DNA of 64,000 nucleotides from JAHEJV01 sp964653555 (GTDB taxonomy: Bacteria; Myxococcota_A; UBA9160; SMWR01). Positions 1-8,309 of this stretch are shown here, piece after piece. The notes below the pieces were generated by a model. That model saw nothing but the letters and a program-made list of their open reading frames with translations, made no database searches and was not told the DNA's origin. Position 1 is the stretch's first letter, and each line of letters starts with the position of its first letter. Both the position numbers and the translations under genes were made by a program. The DNA lies in the NCBI GenBank assembly GCA_964653555.1, contig CAZZFT010000004.1, positions 1 to 64,000 on the forward strand. Direction: 5' to 3'.

Positions 1-42
1 GGGAAGCCCAACTACTTCTGGAAGGCGAGCCCCATCCAATGA
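1..42 (+). CDS. 3' end of a gene, probably an OB-fold/DUF35 acyl-CoA-binding protein
   Basis: Only the last 13 codons are in the window (GKPNYFWKASPIQ, then TGA at 40-42). The stop overlaps the ATG of the following thiolase in an ATGA arrangement, so the two are translationally coupled. DUF35 zinc-ribbon/OB-fold proteins are commonly encoded directly beside thiolases of this type and often end in an aromatic- and proline-containing tail; the DUF35 gene at 42691-43101 ends comparably. The identity is inferred from that context, because 13 residues cannot prove a family. Confidence 0.45.
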   Translation, partial: GKPNYFWKASPIQ

Positions 43-1193
43 GCGAATCGATCCGGGACAAGGTGGCTGTGGTCGGCGTCGGCGCGTGCCAGTTCGGCGA
101 GAACTGGGATCAGTCGCGCGAAGACATGATCGTGGACGCGGCCTACGAGGCCTACGCCGATGCGGGGATCGACGATCCCCAGCGGCGCATCGAGGCGGTG
201 TTCGCGGGCGCCGTCTACCCGCGCGAGGGCAGCGCCGAGATCGCCGAGGCGCTCAAGCTCTTCGGCAAGCCGGTGAGCCTGGTCTCCGACTACTGCCAGA
301 CCGGCACCGATGCCTTCCGCTTCGGCGTCTTTGCCGTGGCCTGCGGCATGTACGACACCGTGCTGGTGGTGGGCTTCGACAAGCCGAAGGACCGCGGCGT
401 CTCCGGCCCCTCGGTGAACTTCGACCGCGTGCGCGGTCTGCCCGCCACGCCGGCCGGCTGGTTCTCGCTGTGTGCGGCGCGCTACTTCCAGACCTTCGGC
501 GCCGGCCGCGAGGACCTGGCCCGGATCGCGGTCAAGAACCACCACAACGGCACGCTCGCCCCGAAGTCGATGCTGAAGAAGGAGATCACCGTCGAGGAGG
601 CGCTCTCCGCGCGCATCATCTCCTGGCCCTTCGGACTCTACGACTGCGCCGCCCAGAGCGACGGCGCCGCCGCCTGCGTGCTGACCCGCGCCGACCTGGC
701 GAAGACGTTCCGCGACGACCCGGTGCTCGTGAAGGCGGTCTCGATCGCCGTCGCCGAGCACCCTCAGCGCGATCCCGAGTTCGACTTCCTGGGCTGGAAG
801 CCGACCCAGTACGCGGCGAAGGACGCCTACGCCCAGGCTGGCATCAGCGAGCCCTTCCGTCAGCTCGACGTCGTGCAGCTCCACGACTGCTTCACGCTCA
901 CCGAGCTGCTGAGCTACGAGGACCTGGGCCTGTGCAAGAAGGGCGAGGCGAAGGAGCACGTCGCAGCGGGCACCTTCGAGCTCACGGGAGAGCTGCCCGT
1001 GAACACCGACGGCGGCCTCAAGACCTTCGGCCACCCGACCGGCGCGACGGGGGTGCGCATGATCTACGAGAACGCCCTCCAGCTCCAGGGCCGCGCCGGC
1101 CCGCGCCAGGTGCAGGGCGCGAGCCTCGCTCTCTCCCACAACATCGGTGGACCGCCCACCACCTGCGGCATCGCGATCCTCGGCCGCGACTGA
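39..1193 (+). CDS. thiolase family protein (acetyl-CoA acetyltransferase / SCP-x-like)
   Basis: A 384-residue thiolase-fold protein of the lipid-transfer/SCP-x-like branch, which cleaves or forms 3-oxoacyl-CoA. The likely nucleophile Cys86 lies in DYCQTGTDA, His282 in the LHDCFT block, and His332 in FGHPTGATG, so all three expected catalytic positions are present. The ATG at 39 overlaps the stop of the preceding partial gene, which fixes the start. The neighbours (probable DUF35 upstream, WS/DGAT-like acyltransferase downstream) suggest a fatty- or sterol-acyl-CoA unit. The true substrate is unknown, and DUF35-associated thiolases can also act as aldolases. Confidence 0.88.
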   Translation: MSESIRDKVAVVGVGACQFGENWDQSREDMIVDAAYEAYADAGIDDPQRRIEAVFAGAVYPREGSAEIAEALKLFGKPVSLVSDYCQTGTDAFRFGVFAVACGMYDTVLVVGFDKPKDRGVSGPSVNFDRVRGLPATPAGWFSLCAARYFQTFGAGREDLARIAVKNHHNGTLAPKSMLKKEITVEEALSARIISWPFGLYDCAAQSDGAAACVLTRADLAKTFRDDPVLVKAVSIAVAEHPQRDPEFDFLGWKPTQYAAKDAYAQAGISEPFRQLDVVQLHDCFTLTELLSYEDLGLCKKGEAKEHVAAGTFELTGELPVNTDGGLKTFGHPTGATGVRMIYENALQLQGRAGPRQVQGASLALSHNIGGPPTTCGIAILGRD

Positions 1194-1206
1194 GCTGCGT
1201 TTGCGG

Positions 1207-2634
1207 ATGGCCCGCGCCCACTACGAGCGGCTGACACAGGAGAGCGCCCGTTTCCTCGCGGACGAGAGCTCCCGCGCCTTCGCCCACAGTGGCGAGCTGC
1301 TCGTCTTCGAGCCGGGCCCCCTGGCTCGCCCCGAGCACGGCGTCGACTTCGAGGCGATCCGCCGCGGCGTGGAGGCGAGCCTGGCCCGGGTCCCGCGCGC
1401 GCGTCAGAAGCTGCGCTGGATCCCCTTCGAGAACCACCCGATCTGGGTCGACGACCCCGACTTCAATCTCGAGTACCACCTGCGCCACACGAGCCTGCCG
1501 CGTCCCGGCAGCGAGGAGCAGCTGCGCCGCATGGTGGCGCGCATCCACGCCCAGCGCCTCGACCGCTCGCGCCCGCTGTGGGAGTGCTGGGTGCTCGAGG
1601 GTCTCGAGCGCGGCCGCTTCGCGCTGCTGTGGAAGACGCACCTGTGCGCGGTCGACGCCGCCTCGGGCGACGACCTTCCCGGCGTGATCCTCACCCCCGA
1701 CTCCGCTGCGCCCGAGCGCTCGGCAGCGAGCTTCCGACCGCGGCCGGTTCCCTCGCCCTTCGAGCTGGTGCGCGACGAGGTCGTGCGCCAGGCCCGGCTG
1801 CCGCGCCGCACCCTCGCCCGCGTCGAGACCTTCCTGCGCCAGCCCGACTGGCGACACGAGGTGGAGCGCCGCGTTCGCGGCCTGGCGAAGGGGCTCGGCT
1901 ACTCCGTGCGGCCACGCACGAACACGCCCCTCTCCGGTCCGAGCGGTCCGCACCGCCGCTTCGCGCGCGGGGTCGTGCCGCTGGAAGCGGCCCGCCGCGC
2001 GCACCGCGCCCTGGACGCGCCGGTGCACGACGTGCTGCTCGCGGTGCTCACCGGCGCGGTCCGCCGCTTCTTCGCCGATCGTCTGGTGAATCCGGCTACC
2101 GTGGACTTCCGCGTCTCCACCCCGGTGTCACTGGATCGGGAGTCCGTCGACGAGGCGGTCGGCGAGTGGATCGTCGAGCTCCCGATCTGGGAGAAGGACC
2201 CGGCCGAGCGCGTGGCCCGGATCCGCGCCCAGACGGCAGCCCTGCAGTCGGAGAGCCCCGCCCTCGACGCCCACACGCTGGCGGAGACATCTCGCTGGAC
2301 GGGCTCGCGCCGGCTCGCGCTCGGTGCGCGCGCGGTGTCGCCGCGGCTCCCCGTGGACCTGACCCTGGTGAACCTGCCCGGCCCCCAGCAGCCGCTCTAC
2401 TTCTGCGGCGCCCGGCTGATCGAGGCCTTCGGCTTGACGCCCCTGCGCGAGGACCAGGCGCTGGCGGTGGCGGTCACGAGCTACGACGGGAAGCTGTGCT
2501 GGGGGCTCAATGCCGACTTCGACCGCCTGCCCGACCTCGACCGCTTCGCCGCGGCGCTCACCGAGGCCTTCGAGGAGACGGTGCGCCTCGCCGAGCAGCG
2601 GCCGCGTCTGGGCGTGGTCGGCGGGTCGGCCTGA
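1207..2634 (+). CDS. WS/DGAT-like acyltransferase with degenerate active-site motif
   Basis: A 475-residue homologue of bacterial wax ester synthase/diacylglycerol acyltransferases, which join acyl-CoA to alcohols or diacylglycerol. The overall layout fits: an N-terminal condensation-like domain, a central VHDVLLAVL block (family ND motif), and a C-terminal NLPGP...SYDGKL region. The HHxxxDG motif reads HLCAVDA at residues 145-151: the second, catalytic His is Leu and the Gly is Ala. Activity is therefore doubtful unless another residue substitutes. I chose ATG 1207, 13 bases after the thiolase stop; GTG 1147 would extend into the thiolase gene. The order suggests co-transcription with the thiolase. 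Confidence 0.8.
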   Translation: MARAHYERLTQESARFLADESSRAFAHSGELLVFEPGPLARPEHGVDFEAIRRGVEASLARVPRARQKLRWIPFENHPIWVDDPDFNLEYHLRHTSLPRPGSEEQLRRMVARIHAQRLDRSRPLWECWVLEGLERGRFALLWKTHLCAVDAASGDDLPGVILTPDSAAPERSAASFRPRPVPSPFELVRDEVVRQARLPRRTLARVETFLRQPDWRHEVERRVRGLAKGLGYSVRPRTNTPLSGPSGPHRRFARGVVPLEAARRAHRALDAPVHDVLLAVLTGAVRRFFADRLVNPATVDFRVSTPVSLDRESVDEAVGEWIVELPIWEKDPAERVARIRAQTAALQSESPALDAHTLAETSRWTGSRRLALGARAVSPRLPVDLTLVNLPGPQQPLYFCGARLIEAFGLTPLREDQALAVAVTSYDGKLCWGLNADFDRLPDLDRFAAALTEAFEETVRLAEQRPRLGVVGGSA

Positions 2635-2654
2635 AGGCGTCCGTCCAGCGCTCG

Positions 2655-3827
2655 CTAGTCCAGACAGGCCTGCAGGGCCGCATCCACGAAGGGCGCCACG
2701 GTCGGATTCCACTGGGCCGCGACGTGGCCGCCGGCGAACCAGTGGATCTCGCAGCGGTCCCAGTGTCGCCACAGGGCGCGGGCCTGGTCCGGCCGCGCCA
2801 CCCGGTCGGCGGTGCCGGCGAAGATGAAACGGCGCTCGCGCGGCACGCGCGGCGCGAGGGCGAGCGGCGACACCGGATGGGTGGCGGCGCGCACCGACTC
2901 CCAGTCGATGTGCGCCTCTCGCCCGTAGCGGCGCATCACCCAGGGCTCGTTGTCGCGCGCGACGTTCGGGAAGTCGACGGCCGGGATCCCCGCGATCACA
3001 CCGGCCAGGTCGTCCTCGAGCGAGCCGACCAGCGCGCTGACGTAGGCGCCCAGCGACAGGCCGTAGAGCGCGACGCGCGTCCCACCCCGGGCGCGGATCC
3101 AGGCGAGCACGCGGCGGACGTCCCACACGCCCTGGGCGAACAGGTGCACCAGGCGCAGGTAGTCCGGGGCGAGCACCTCGCCTCCCGACATGAGCCCCAC
3201 GCCGCGCTCGCCGTGCAGCGGCAGGGTCGGCAGCACCACGTTCCAGCCGTGCTCCCGGTGCAGCTGCTCGGCCCGGAAGGCGGCGAGGTTCGGCGTCGGC
3301 GTCCCCATCCCGAAGCCGTGCACACACACCACCCAGGGGCGCCCCGGGTCGGCGTGCTCGAGCAGCTGGGCGTGGACGGTGTGGTTGCGCGGATGCTTCA
3401 GCCAGCGCCGACCGCCAGGCTCTCCCGGGTGCGGCGCGTACCCGCTCGCGAAGGAGATCGCCTGGAAGCGCGTCGGCCGCCGTCCGGTCCAGGCAGTGGC
3501 GCCGCGCCGCGCGACGGAGGCGGGCGCTCCGGGAGACCGGTGATAGGTCGCGGGATCGGCGCGGAATCCCCTCTCGGCGACGAACTCCGCCATCGCAGAC
3601 GCCTCCGCGCGGGCGCGCCGGACCGTCGAGGCATGCGGCACGCCGGTGAGCAGGTTCATGCCGAGCGAGAAGCTGCGGTCGAGCGCCGCCTCCGCCACCA
3701 CCCGCAGCGACGGCTCCACCGCCGGAACCTCGGCGTAGGGCGAGCGGCCGCGCGCCGCCGCGAGCCCCTCCAGCACGAAGGAGCCGATGCCGAGTCCCGG
3801 CAGCGCCAGCAACCGCCACGGGCTCAT
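2655..3827 (-). CDS. alpha/beta hydrolase
   Basis: A 390-residue alpha/beta hydrolase. The nucleophile elbow is GLSLG with Ser258, followed by TADRV (probable acid) and GGHVA (probable catalytic His) near the C terminus. The GFGMG segment beside VCVHG is the likely oxyanion region. The roughly 130-residue N-terminal part before the core is long for a simple esterase and recalls the ABHD18/DUF2048-like group, though I am not certain of that. The ATG at 3827 overlaps the stop of the upstream amidohydrolase by four bases, so both are translated from one message. The substrate is probably a carboxylic or amide ester. Confidence 0.78.
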   Translation of the reverse strand: MSPWRLLALPGLGIGSFVLEGLAAARGRSPYAEVPAVEPSLRVVAEAALDRSFSLGMNLLTGVPHASTVRRARAEASAMAEFVAERGFRADPATYHRSPGAPASVARRGATAWTGRRPTRFQAISFASGYAPHPGEPGGRRWLKHPRNHTVHAQLLEHADPGRPWVVCVHGFGMGTPTPNLAAFRAEQLHREHGWNVVLPTLPLHGERGVGLMSGGEVLAPDYLRLVHLFAQGVWDVRRVLAWIRARGGTRVALYGLSLGAYVSALVGSLEDDLAGVIAGIPAVDFPNVARDNEPWVMRRYGREAHIDWESVRAATHPVSPLALAPRVPRERRFIFAGTADRVARPDQARALWRHWDRCEIHWFAGGHVAAQWNPTVAPFVDAALQACLD

Positions 3828-5557
3828 GCGTGGGAGCGACCCCCGGGAACCTCGACTGTGTCCGTGTCCCGTCCCGAGCGCAGCACCGTTCCGGGCAGCG
3901 CGCCGGTGTGCTCGCCGCCGCGGACGATCTCGACGCCGTTCACCAGCACGTGGTCGATGCCCCGCGCGTCGGCGTACAGCCGCCCCGCTCCCGCGGGCAG
4001 GTCGTAGCGCGTGTAGGTGGGACCGCTCTCGACGGTGTCGGGATCGAAGACGGTGACGTCGGCGTGCCAGCCCGGCTCGAGCCGGCCCCGCTCGCGCAGG
4101 CCGTAGAGGCGCGCGGGCACGTCCGTGAGCTGGCGCACGGCCTCCTCGAGAGGGATCGCGCCGTGGCGGCGCACGCCGTTCCCCAGCACCTGGGTCGCCA
4201 GGGCGAAGGTGTCGATCATGTCCAGGTGGGCACCGGCGTCCGAGGCTCCGATCACCGCGCGATCGTCCTGCCAGACGCGTCCCCGCGCCTGCCAGTCGGC
4301 CGGGCCGTCGCCCGCCCCGGGCGGCATGAAGGAGGTCTTGAGCTCGTCGGCGAGGGCGAGATCGATCATCGCGTCGAAGGGCGTCTGCCCTCGGACGTCG
4401 GCGATCTCCCCGACCGTCTTGCCGGTCAGGCCGCGGTTCTCCTCGGCGAAGGTCTCGATCACGCGCATGTTCTCCCAGCGGGCCAGCCCGCGCAGCAGCC
4501 CCGCCGTCTCGGAGTTCGCGCCCTCGTCGAGCTGCTTGCGGTAGGCGGGATCGCGCAGTGCGCGCTTGCGCTCCTCGAGCGACATGCGGAACAGCTCGCT
4601 CCATCCCGGCAGCGCGTCGAACACGAAGCCCGAGGTGAGGTTGATGCGCACGGTCATCGCCTGGGGAACCGTCAGCGCGATCACCTCGGCGCCGCGCTCC
4701 CGCGCGTAGTCGGTGGCCGAGAGCTGCGCCTCGACGTAGTCGCCGTTGCCGGCGCTCGGCGCCAGGACGTTCCAGTTGAGCGGGCGGTTGGCGGCCAGCG
4801 AGAGATCCGCCATCAGCGCCTTCTGCTCCTCCGAGAACAGGGAGACCCCGGGCAGGAACTCGAGCGCGGTGCCCGGGTGGTCGCGCACCACCCGCGCCAG
4901 CGCGATCAGCTCCTCGCGGCTGGCGTGGCGGGAGGGGACCGGTTGGCCGTCGGCGTCGTTGTGGGTGGGCGAGACCGTCGACGAGAAGCCGAGCCCGCCC
5001 TCGCGCAGGGACGCGGCCAGCAGCCGGCACATCGCATCCAGCTCCTCCGGCGTGGCGTGGTGGCCCACCGCGCGCTCGCCCATTACCACCCGGCGCAGGG
5101 CCGAGTGGCCTACCATGAATCCCGCGTTCACCGCCAGGCGCGCATCGAGGAGCTCGAGATACTCGCCGAAGCTGCGCCAGCTCCAGGGGACGCCCTCGCG
5201 CAGGCTTTCGAGCGGCATGCCCTCCACCCGGGCCAGCATCCGCATTAGGTAGTCGCCCGCGGTGTCCGAGAGCGGCGCGATGCTGAAGCCGCAGTTGCCG
5301 CCGACCACGGAGGTGACGCCGTGATAGGGCGAGGGGGAGAGCGTGCCGTCCCAGAAGGCCTGGGCGTCGTAGTGGGTGTGCACGTCCACGAAGCCCGGCG
5401 CGACGATCTTGCCGGCGGCGTCGATCGCCATACGGGCGTCCTCGTCCAGCGCGCCCAGGGCGACGATGCGACCGTTCCGGATGCCGAGATCTCCGCGGCG
5501 CGGCGCGGCGCCGCTCCCGTCCACCAGGGTGCCGCCGCGAATCACCACATCGAGCAT
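3824..5557 (-). CDS. N-acyl-D-amino-acid deacylase family amidohydrolase
   Basis: A 577-residue amidohydrolase of the D-aminoacylase/dihydroorotase-like group, expected to hydrolyse N-acyl amide bonds with bound zinc. It has a small N-terminal beta domain, then VDVHTHYD with His60, His62 and Asp64, then GGNCGFS with Cys89 (metal-bridging Cys in D-aminoacylases), and SDAGAHLDM in the C-terminal third. I chose ATG 5557 because a strong GGAGGGAGG ribosome site sits just before it, and because the protein then begins MLDVVIRGG, as its relatives do. It overlaps the alpha/beta hydrolase gene by four bases. The divergent neighbour starts at 5627. Confidence 0.85.
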   Translation of the reverse strand: MLDVVIRGGTLVDGSGAAPRRGDLGIRNGRIVALGALDEDARMAIDAAGKIVAPGFVDVHTHYDAQAFWDGTLSPSPYHGVTSVVGGNCGFSIAPLSDTAGDYLMRMLARVEGMPLESLREGVPWSWRSFGEYLELLDARLAVNAGFMVGHSALRRVVMGERAVGHHATPEELDAMCRLLAASLREGGLGFSSTVSPTHNDADGQPVPSRHASREELIALARVVRDHPGTALEFLPGVSLFSEEQKALMADLSLAANRPLNWNVLAPSAGNGDYVEAQLSATDYARERGAEVIALTVPQAMTVRINLTSGFVFDALPGWSELFRMSLEERKRALRDPAYRKQLDEGANSETAGLLRGLARWENMRVIETFAEENRGLTGKTVGEIADVRGQTPFDAMIDLALADELKTSFMPPGAGDGPADWQARGRVWQDDRAVIGASDAGAHLDMIDTFALATQVLGNGVRRHGAIPLEEAVRQLTDVPARLYGLRERGRLEPGWHADVTVFDPDTVESGPTYTRYDLPAGAGRLYADARGIDHVLVNGVEIVRGGEHTGALPGTVLRSGRDTDTVEVPGGRSHA

Positions 5558-5597
5558 GGAGCCTCCCTCCGCGCGTACCGGAGCGCGAGTGCACGAA

Positions 5598-5605
5598 AGT
5601 ATAGT
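5598..5605. promoter_or_regulatory. candidate shared -10 element for divergent genes
   Basis: AGTATAGT lies in the 69-base gap between the amidohydrolase (minus) and the AcpH-like gene (plus). Read on the plus strand it gives TATAGT, and on the minus strand TATACT. Start sites would then fall about 15 bases before the plus gene and 34 bases before the minus gene. No convincing -35 box is seen on either strand. Confidence 0.4.
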
Positions 5606-5626
5606 GCGCTGTAGCGTTGCGTCGCG

Positions 5627-6265
5627 ATGAACTATTTCGCTCACGCGTGCCTCGCCCTGCGCCGCCGCGACGACCCGCGCTTCGCGCTGGGGGCGATGCT
5701 GCCCGACTGGACGGCGTGGCTGGAGGCAGGGCTAACGAGCGTCTCGGATCCCTCGGTCGCCGCCGGCGTCCGCTTCCATCACCAGAGCGATTCCGCCTTC
5801 CACGGTGCACCTCGCTTCGCATCGCTGGTGCGCGAGGCGACGGCACGGCTGCGCGCGGCCGGTCTGGACCGCGGGCCCGCGCGCGGCGCCGCCCATGTCG
5901 GCGTGGAGCTGCTGCTCGACGGAGCGCTGCTCGCGGAGCCGGACGCGTGCGCCGGCTATCTCGCAGCGATCGAGGCGGCGCGCGCCGCCGCCGACACGCT
6001 GGCGTGGAGCCGTCCGGAGGGTGACCCTCGCTTCGCACAGCTGTGCACGCGCCTGGAGCAGCAGGGTCTGCCGCGCGCCTACGGCGATCCCGAGCAGGTG
6101 GCACTGCGGACGGCGCGCACCCTGGCACGCCGGCCGCGCCTGCGCGTCCCCCTGTCCTCGTTGCCGGCGCTCGCGCGCTGGACGCGGGAGACCCAGCCCG
6201 CGCTGCGGCGCGAGGCGCCGCACATCCTGACGGAGACCGAGAGGCGGCTCGTCCGCGCCGCCTAG
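5627..6265 (+). CDS. ACP phosphodiesterase (AcpH)-like protein
   Basis: A 212-residue protein resembling AcpH-type acyl-carrier-protein phosphodiesterases and the related HD-like helical hydrolases. The N terminus MNYFAHACLAL, the ALGAMLPDW segment and VRFHHQSDSAFH correspond to the family's N-terminal His, the GD-type Asp position and the HHxxD-like metal site. AcpH removes the phosphopantetheine group from ACP; whether this divergent member does so is not shown. It has no obvious ribosome site before ATG 5627. It is transcribed away from the amidohydrolase and converges on the enoyl-CoA hydratase-like gene. Confidence 0.6.
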   Translation: MNYFAHACLALRRRDDPRFALGAMLPDWTAWLEAGLTSVSDPSVAAGVRFHHQSDSAFHGAPRFASLVREATARLRAAGLDRGPARGAAHVGVELLLDGALLAEPDACAGYLAAIEAARAAADTLAWSRPEGDPRFAQLCTRLEQQGLPRAYGDPEQVALRTARTLARRPRLRVPLSSLPALARWTRETQPALRREAPHILTETERRLVRAA

Positions 6266-6271
6266 TCGCAC

Positions 6272-6290
6272 GACCGCGGCCGCGCCGGTC
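6272..6290. terminator. GC hairpin at tail-to-tail junction
   Basis: GACCG and CGGTC arms are separated by nine bases that contain a GCGGCCGC palindrome. The hairpin lies between the stop at 6265 and the minus-strand stop at 6289-6291. There is no U tract, so it is at best a non-canonical, possibly bidirectional, terminator. Confidence 0.3.
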
Positions 6291-7065
6291 AGTCCTCGAA
6301 CACCGGACGCCGCTTCTCGAGAAAGGCGCGGATGTTCTCCTGGGCGGCGGGGTGCTGGGACGCCGCTGCCATCACCTCGGTGGCGTAGTCGTAGGCCTTC
6401 GGCTGGTCCAGGTCGATCTGCGCGTAGTAGGCCTGCTTGCCGAGGCCCTTGGAGAAGGCGCTGCCGCGCGTGGCGCGCTCGAGCAGGTCCCAGGAGGCGG
6501 CTTCGAGCTGGTCGGGCGGGACGACGCGGTTCACCAGCCCCCACTCGGCCGCCGTCGCGGCGTCGACCGGATCGCCGGTGAGCAGCAGCTCGAGCGCCCG
6601 CTTGCGCCCGATCGCGCGGCTCACGGCCACCATCGGCGTGTGGCAGAACAGGCCCCCCTTCCCGCCCGGCGTGGCGAAACGCGCCTCCTCCGACGCGAGG
6701 GCGAGGTCGCAGGTGGCGACCAGCTGACAGCCCGCCGCGGTCGCGAACCCCGCCACGCTCGCGAGCACCGGCTGCGGAATGCGCTGGATCCGCTGCATCA
6801 TCTCGGCACAGCGCACCAGCAGGGCGCGCATCCCGGCGAGGTCGCGCCCGGTCATGTCCGCGAAGTCGTGGCCGGCCGAGAACACCGGCCCCTCGGCGTC
6901 GAGCAGCACGCCGCGCGACTTCCCGGCGCCGATCTCGGCGAAGGCCGCGTCGAGCTCTCCGATCGTCTCGAGCGAGAGCGTGTTGCGCCGCTCCGGCCGA
7001 CACAGCGTCAAGCGCACGAACGCGTCCCGGTGCTCGACGCGGACGTTGCGGGGTGCCTCCGGCAC
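6289..7065 (-). CDS. enoyl-CoA hydratase/isomerase family protein
   Basis: A 258-residue crotonase-fold protein, closest in appearance to the ECHDC3-like group. The first oxyanion-hole block is FSAGHDFADM. The second helix block reads AAGCQLVATCD, with Gln where the hydratase catalytic Glu usually sits, and the second Glu position is not evident in GGKGGLFCHTPM. Simple water addition to enoyl-CoA is therefore uncertain; isomerase, thioesterase-like or accessory roles are possible. The gene follows two acyl-CoA dehydrogenase genes on the same strand with a 3-base gap, so it belongs to that operon. Confidence 0.82.
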   Translation of the reverse strand: MPEAPRNVRVEHRDAFVRLTLCRPERRNTLSLETIGELDAAFAEIGAGKSRGVLLDAEGPVFSAGHDFADMTGRDLAGMRALLVRCAEMMQRIQRIPQPVLASVAGFATAAGCQLVATCDLALASEEARFATPGGKGGLFCHTPMVAVSRAIGRKRALELLLTGDPVDAATAAEWGLVNRVVPPDQLEAASWDLLERATRGSAFSKGLGKQAYYAQIDLDQPKAYDYATEVMAAASQHPAAQENIRAFLEKRRPVFED

Positions 7066-7068
7066 GGA

Positions 7069-8307
7069 CTAGCGGGCGCGGCCCGTCGGAATGTCCGAGA
7101 AGGCCTTGTCCTTGTCGACCCGGATCTCCCCGGGCAGACCCAGTACCCGCTCGGCCACGATGTTGTGCAGGATCTCGTCGGTGCCGCCGGCCAGGCGCAG
7201 GCCCGGCGAGGCGAGCCAGCTCTGCTGGGCCGAGCCCCGACCCCAGGTGACGTCGGCGTCGAGGGTCGCACCGGCCATGCCCTGGAGCTCGATCGCGAAG
7301 GCCGCCATCTCCTGACGCAGCGGCGCGCCCACCATCTTGCCGATCGAGTTCTCCGGGCCCGGCGTGGTGCCCCGGGACAGCGACGTCAGCGCCCGGTACC
7401 CGGTGTACTCGAGACCCTTCAGCTTCCAGTAGAAGTCGGCGATGCGCGCGCGCACCGACGGATCCTCGATCGCCGGCCGTCCGTCCCACTCGGTCTGGCG
7501 CGCCAGGTCGAGCAGCTGCTGGATGCCGAAGCCCAGGCCCTGTCCGCTTCCGATCGACGCCCGCTCGTTCATCAGCGTCGTGATCGCCCCGCGCCAGCCG
7601 TCGTTGACCGCGCCGACCCGATTCTCGTCCGGAATGCGGACGTCGTTGAAGAACACTTCGTTGAAGTCCTTCGAGCCGTTGATCTGGGTGATCGGTCGGA
7701 TCTCGATGCCGGGCGCCTTCATGTCCACGATGAAGTAGGTGATGCCCGCGTGCTTCGGCGCCGTGGGATCCGTACGCGTGACGACCATGCCGAAATCGGA
7801 GTAGTGGGCGCCGGTCGTCCAGATCTTCTGGCCGTTCACGATCCACTCGTCGCCGTCCTTCACCGCCGTCGTGCGCAGGCCGGCCAGATCGGATCCCGCA
7901 GCGGGCTCGCTGAACAGCTGACACCACACCTCGTCGGCGCGCAGCAGCGGCCGCAGGTAGCGCTTCTTCTGCGCGTCGGTGCCGTGGGCCATGATCGTGG
8001 GGCCGAGCATTCCCTGGCCGATCCCGAACATGTAGGGCGGTACGTCGTGCTTCGACTCCTCCTGGCCGAAGATCACGCTCTGGAGCGCCGAGCCGCCGCG
8101 GCCGCCGTACTCGACGGGCCAGGTGATGCAGGCCCAGTTCGCGTCGGCCTTCTTCGCCTGCCAGGCTTTCGCCTGGGGCAGCAGGTCGTCGCGCTCGAAG
8201 GCGCCGACGCGTTTCTTGCCCGGTGGGAGCCGCTCGGCGTTGGCGTCGAGCCAGGCGCGCGCCTCTTCGCGGTAGGCGGCTTCTTCGGGAGTGTCGTCGA
8301 AATCCAT
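7069..8307 (-). CDS. acyl-CoA dehydrogenase, large subunit type
   Basis: A 412-residue acyl-CoA dehydrogenase. The N-terminal helical domain starts MDFDDTPEEAAYREEAR. The central FAD/substrate block contains QLFSEPAAGSDLAG and WIVNGQKIWTTGAH, and the C-terminal block reads GGTDEILHNIVAERVLGLP. It introduces an alpha-beta double bond into an acyl-CoA and passes electrons to ETF. I chose ATG 8307 over an upstream extension because it follows the preceding stop after two bases and gives the family's normal N terminus. A side-by-side large and small ACAD pair suggests a heteromeric FadE-type enzyme of the sort used on branched or steroid acyl-CoA. Confidence 0.92.
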   Translation of the reverse strand: MDFDDTPEEAAYREEARAWLDANAERLPPGKKRVGAFERDDLLPQAKAWQAKKADANWACITWPVEYGGRGGSALQSVIFGQEESKHDVPPYMFGIGQGMLGPTIMAHGTDAQKKRYLRPLLRADEVWCQLFSEPAAGSDLAGLRTTAVKDGDEWIVNGQKIWTTGAHYSDFGMVVTRTDPTAPKHAGITYFIVDMKAPGIEIRPITQINGSKDFNEVFFNDVRIPDENRVGAVNDGWRGAITTLMNERASIGSGQGLGFGIQQLLDLARQTEWDGRPAIEDPSVRARIADFYWKLKGLEYTGYRALTSLSRGTTPGPENSIGKMVGAPLRQEMAAFAIELQGMAGATLDADVTWGRGSAQQSWLASPGLRLAGGTDEILHNIVAERVLGLPGEIRVDKDKAFSDIPTGRAR

Positions 8308-8309
8308 CG

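Noticed and set aside
1147..1206. GTG 1147 as start of the WS/DGAT-like gene
   Set aside because: It would overlap the thiolase by 47 bases and adds a Pro/Ser-rich stretch not seen in the family. ATG 1207 gives the expected N terminus.
2128..3819. A long opposite-frame open reading frame across the WS/DGAT-like and hydrolase genes
   Set aside because: High GC removes stop codons from alternate frames. The translation is Arg/Gly/Ala/Pro-rich without a fold, and it overlaps two genes that are supported by family motifs.
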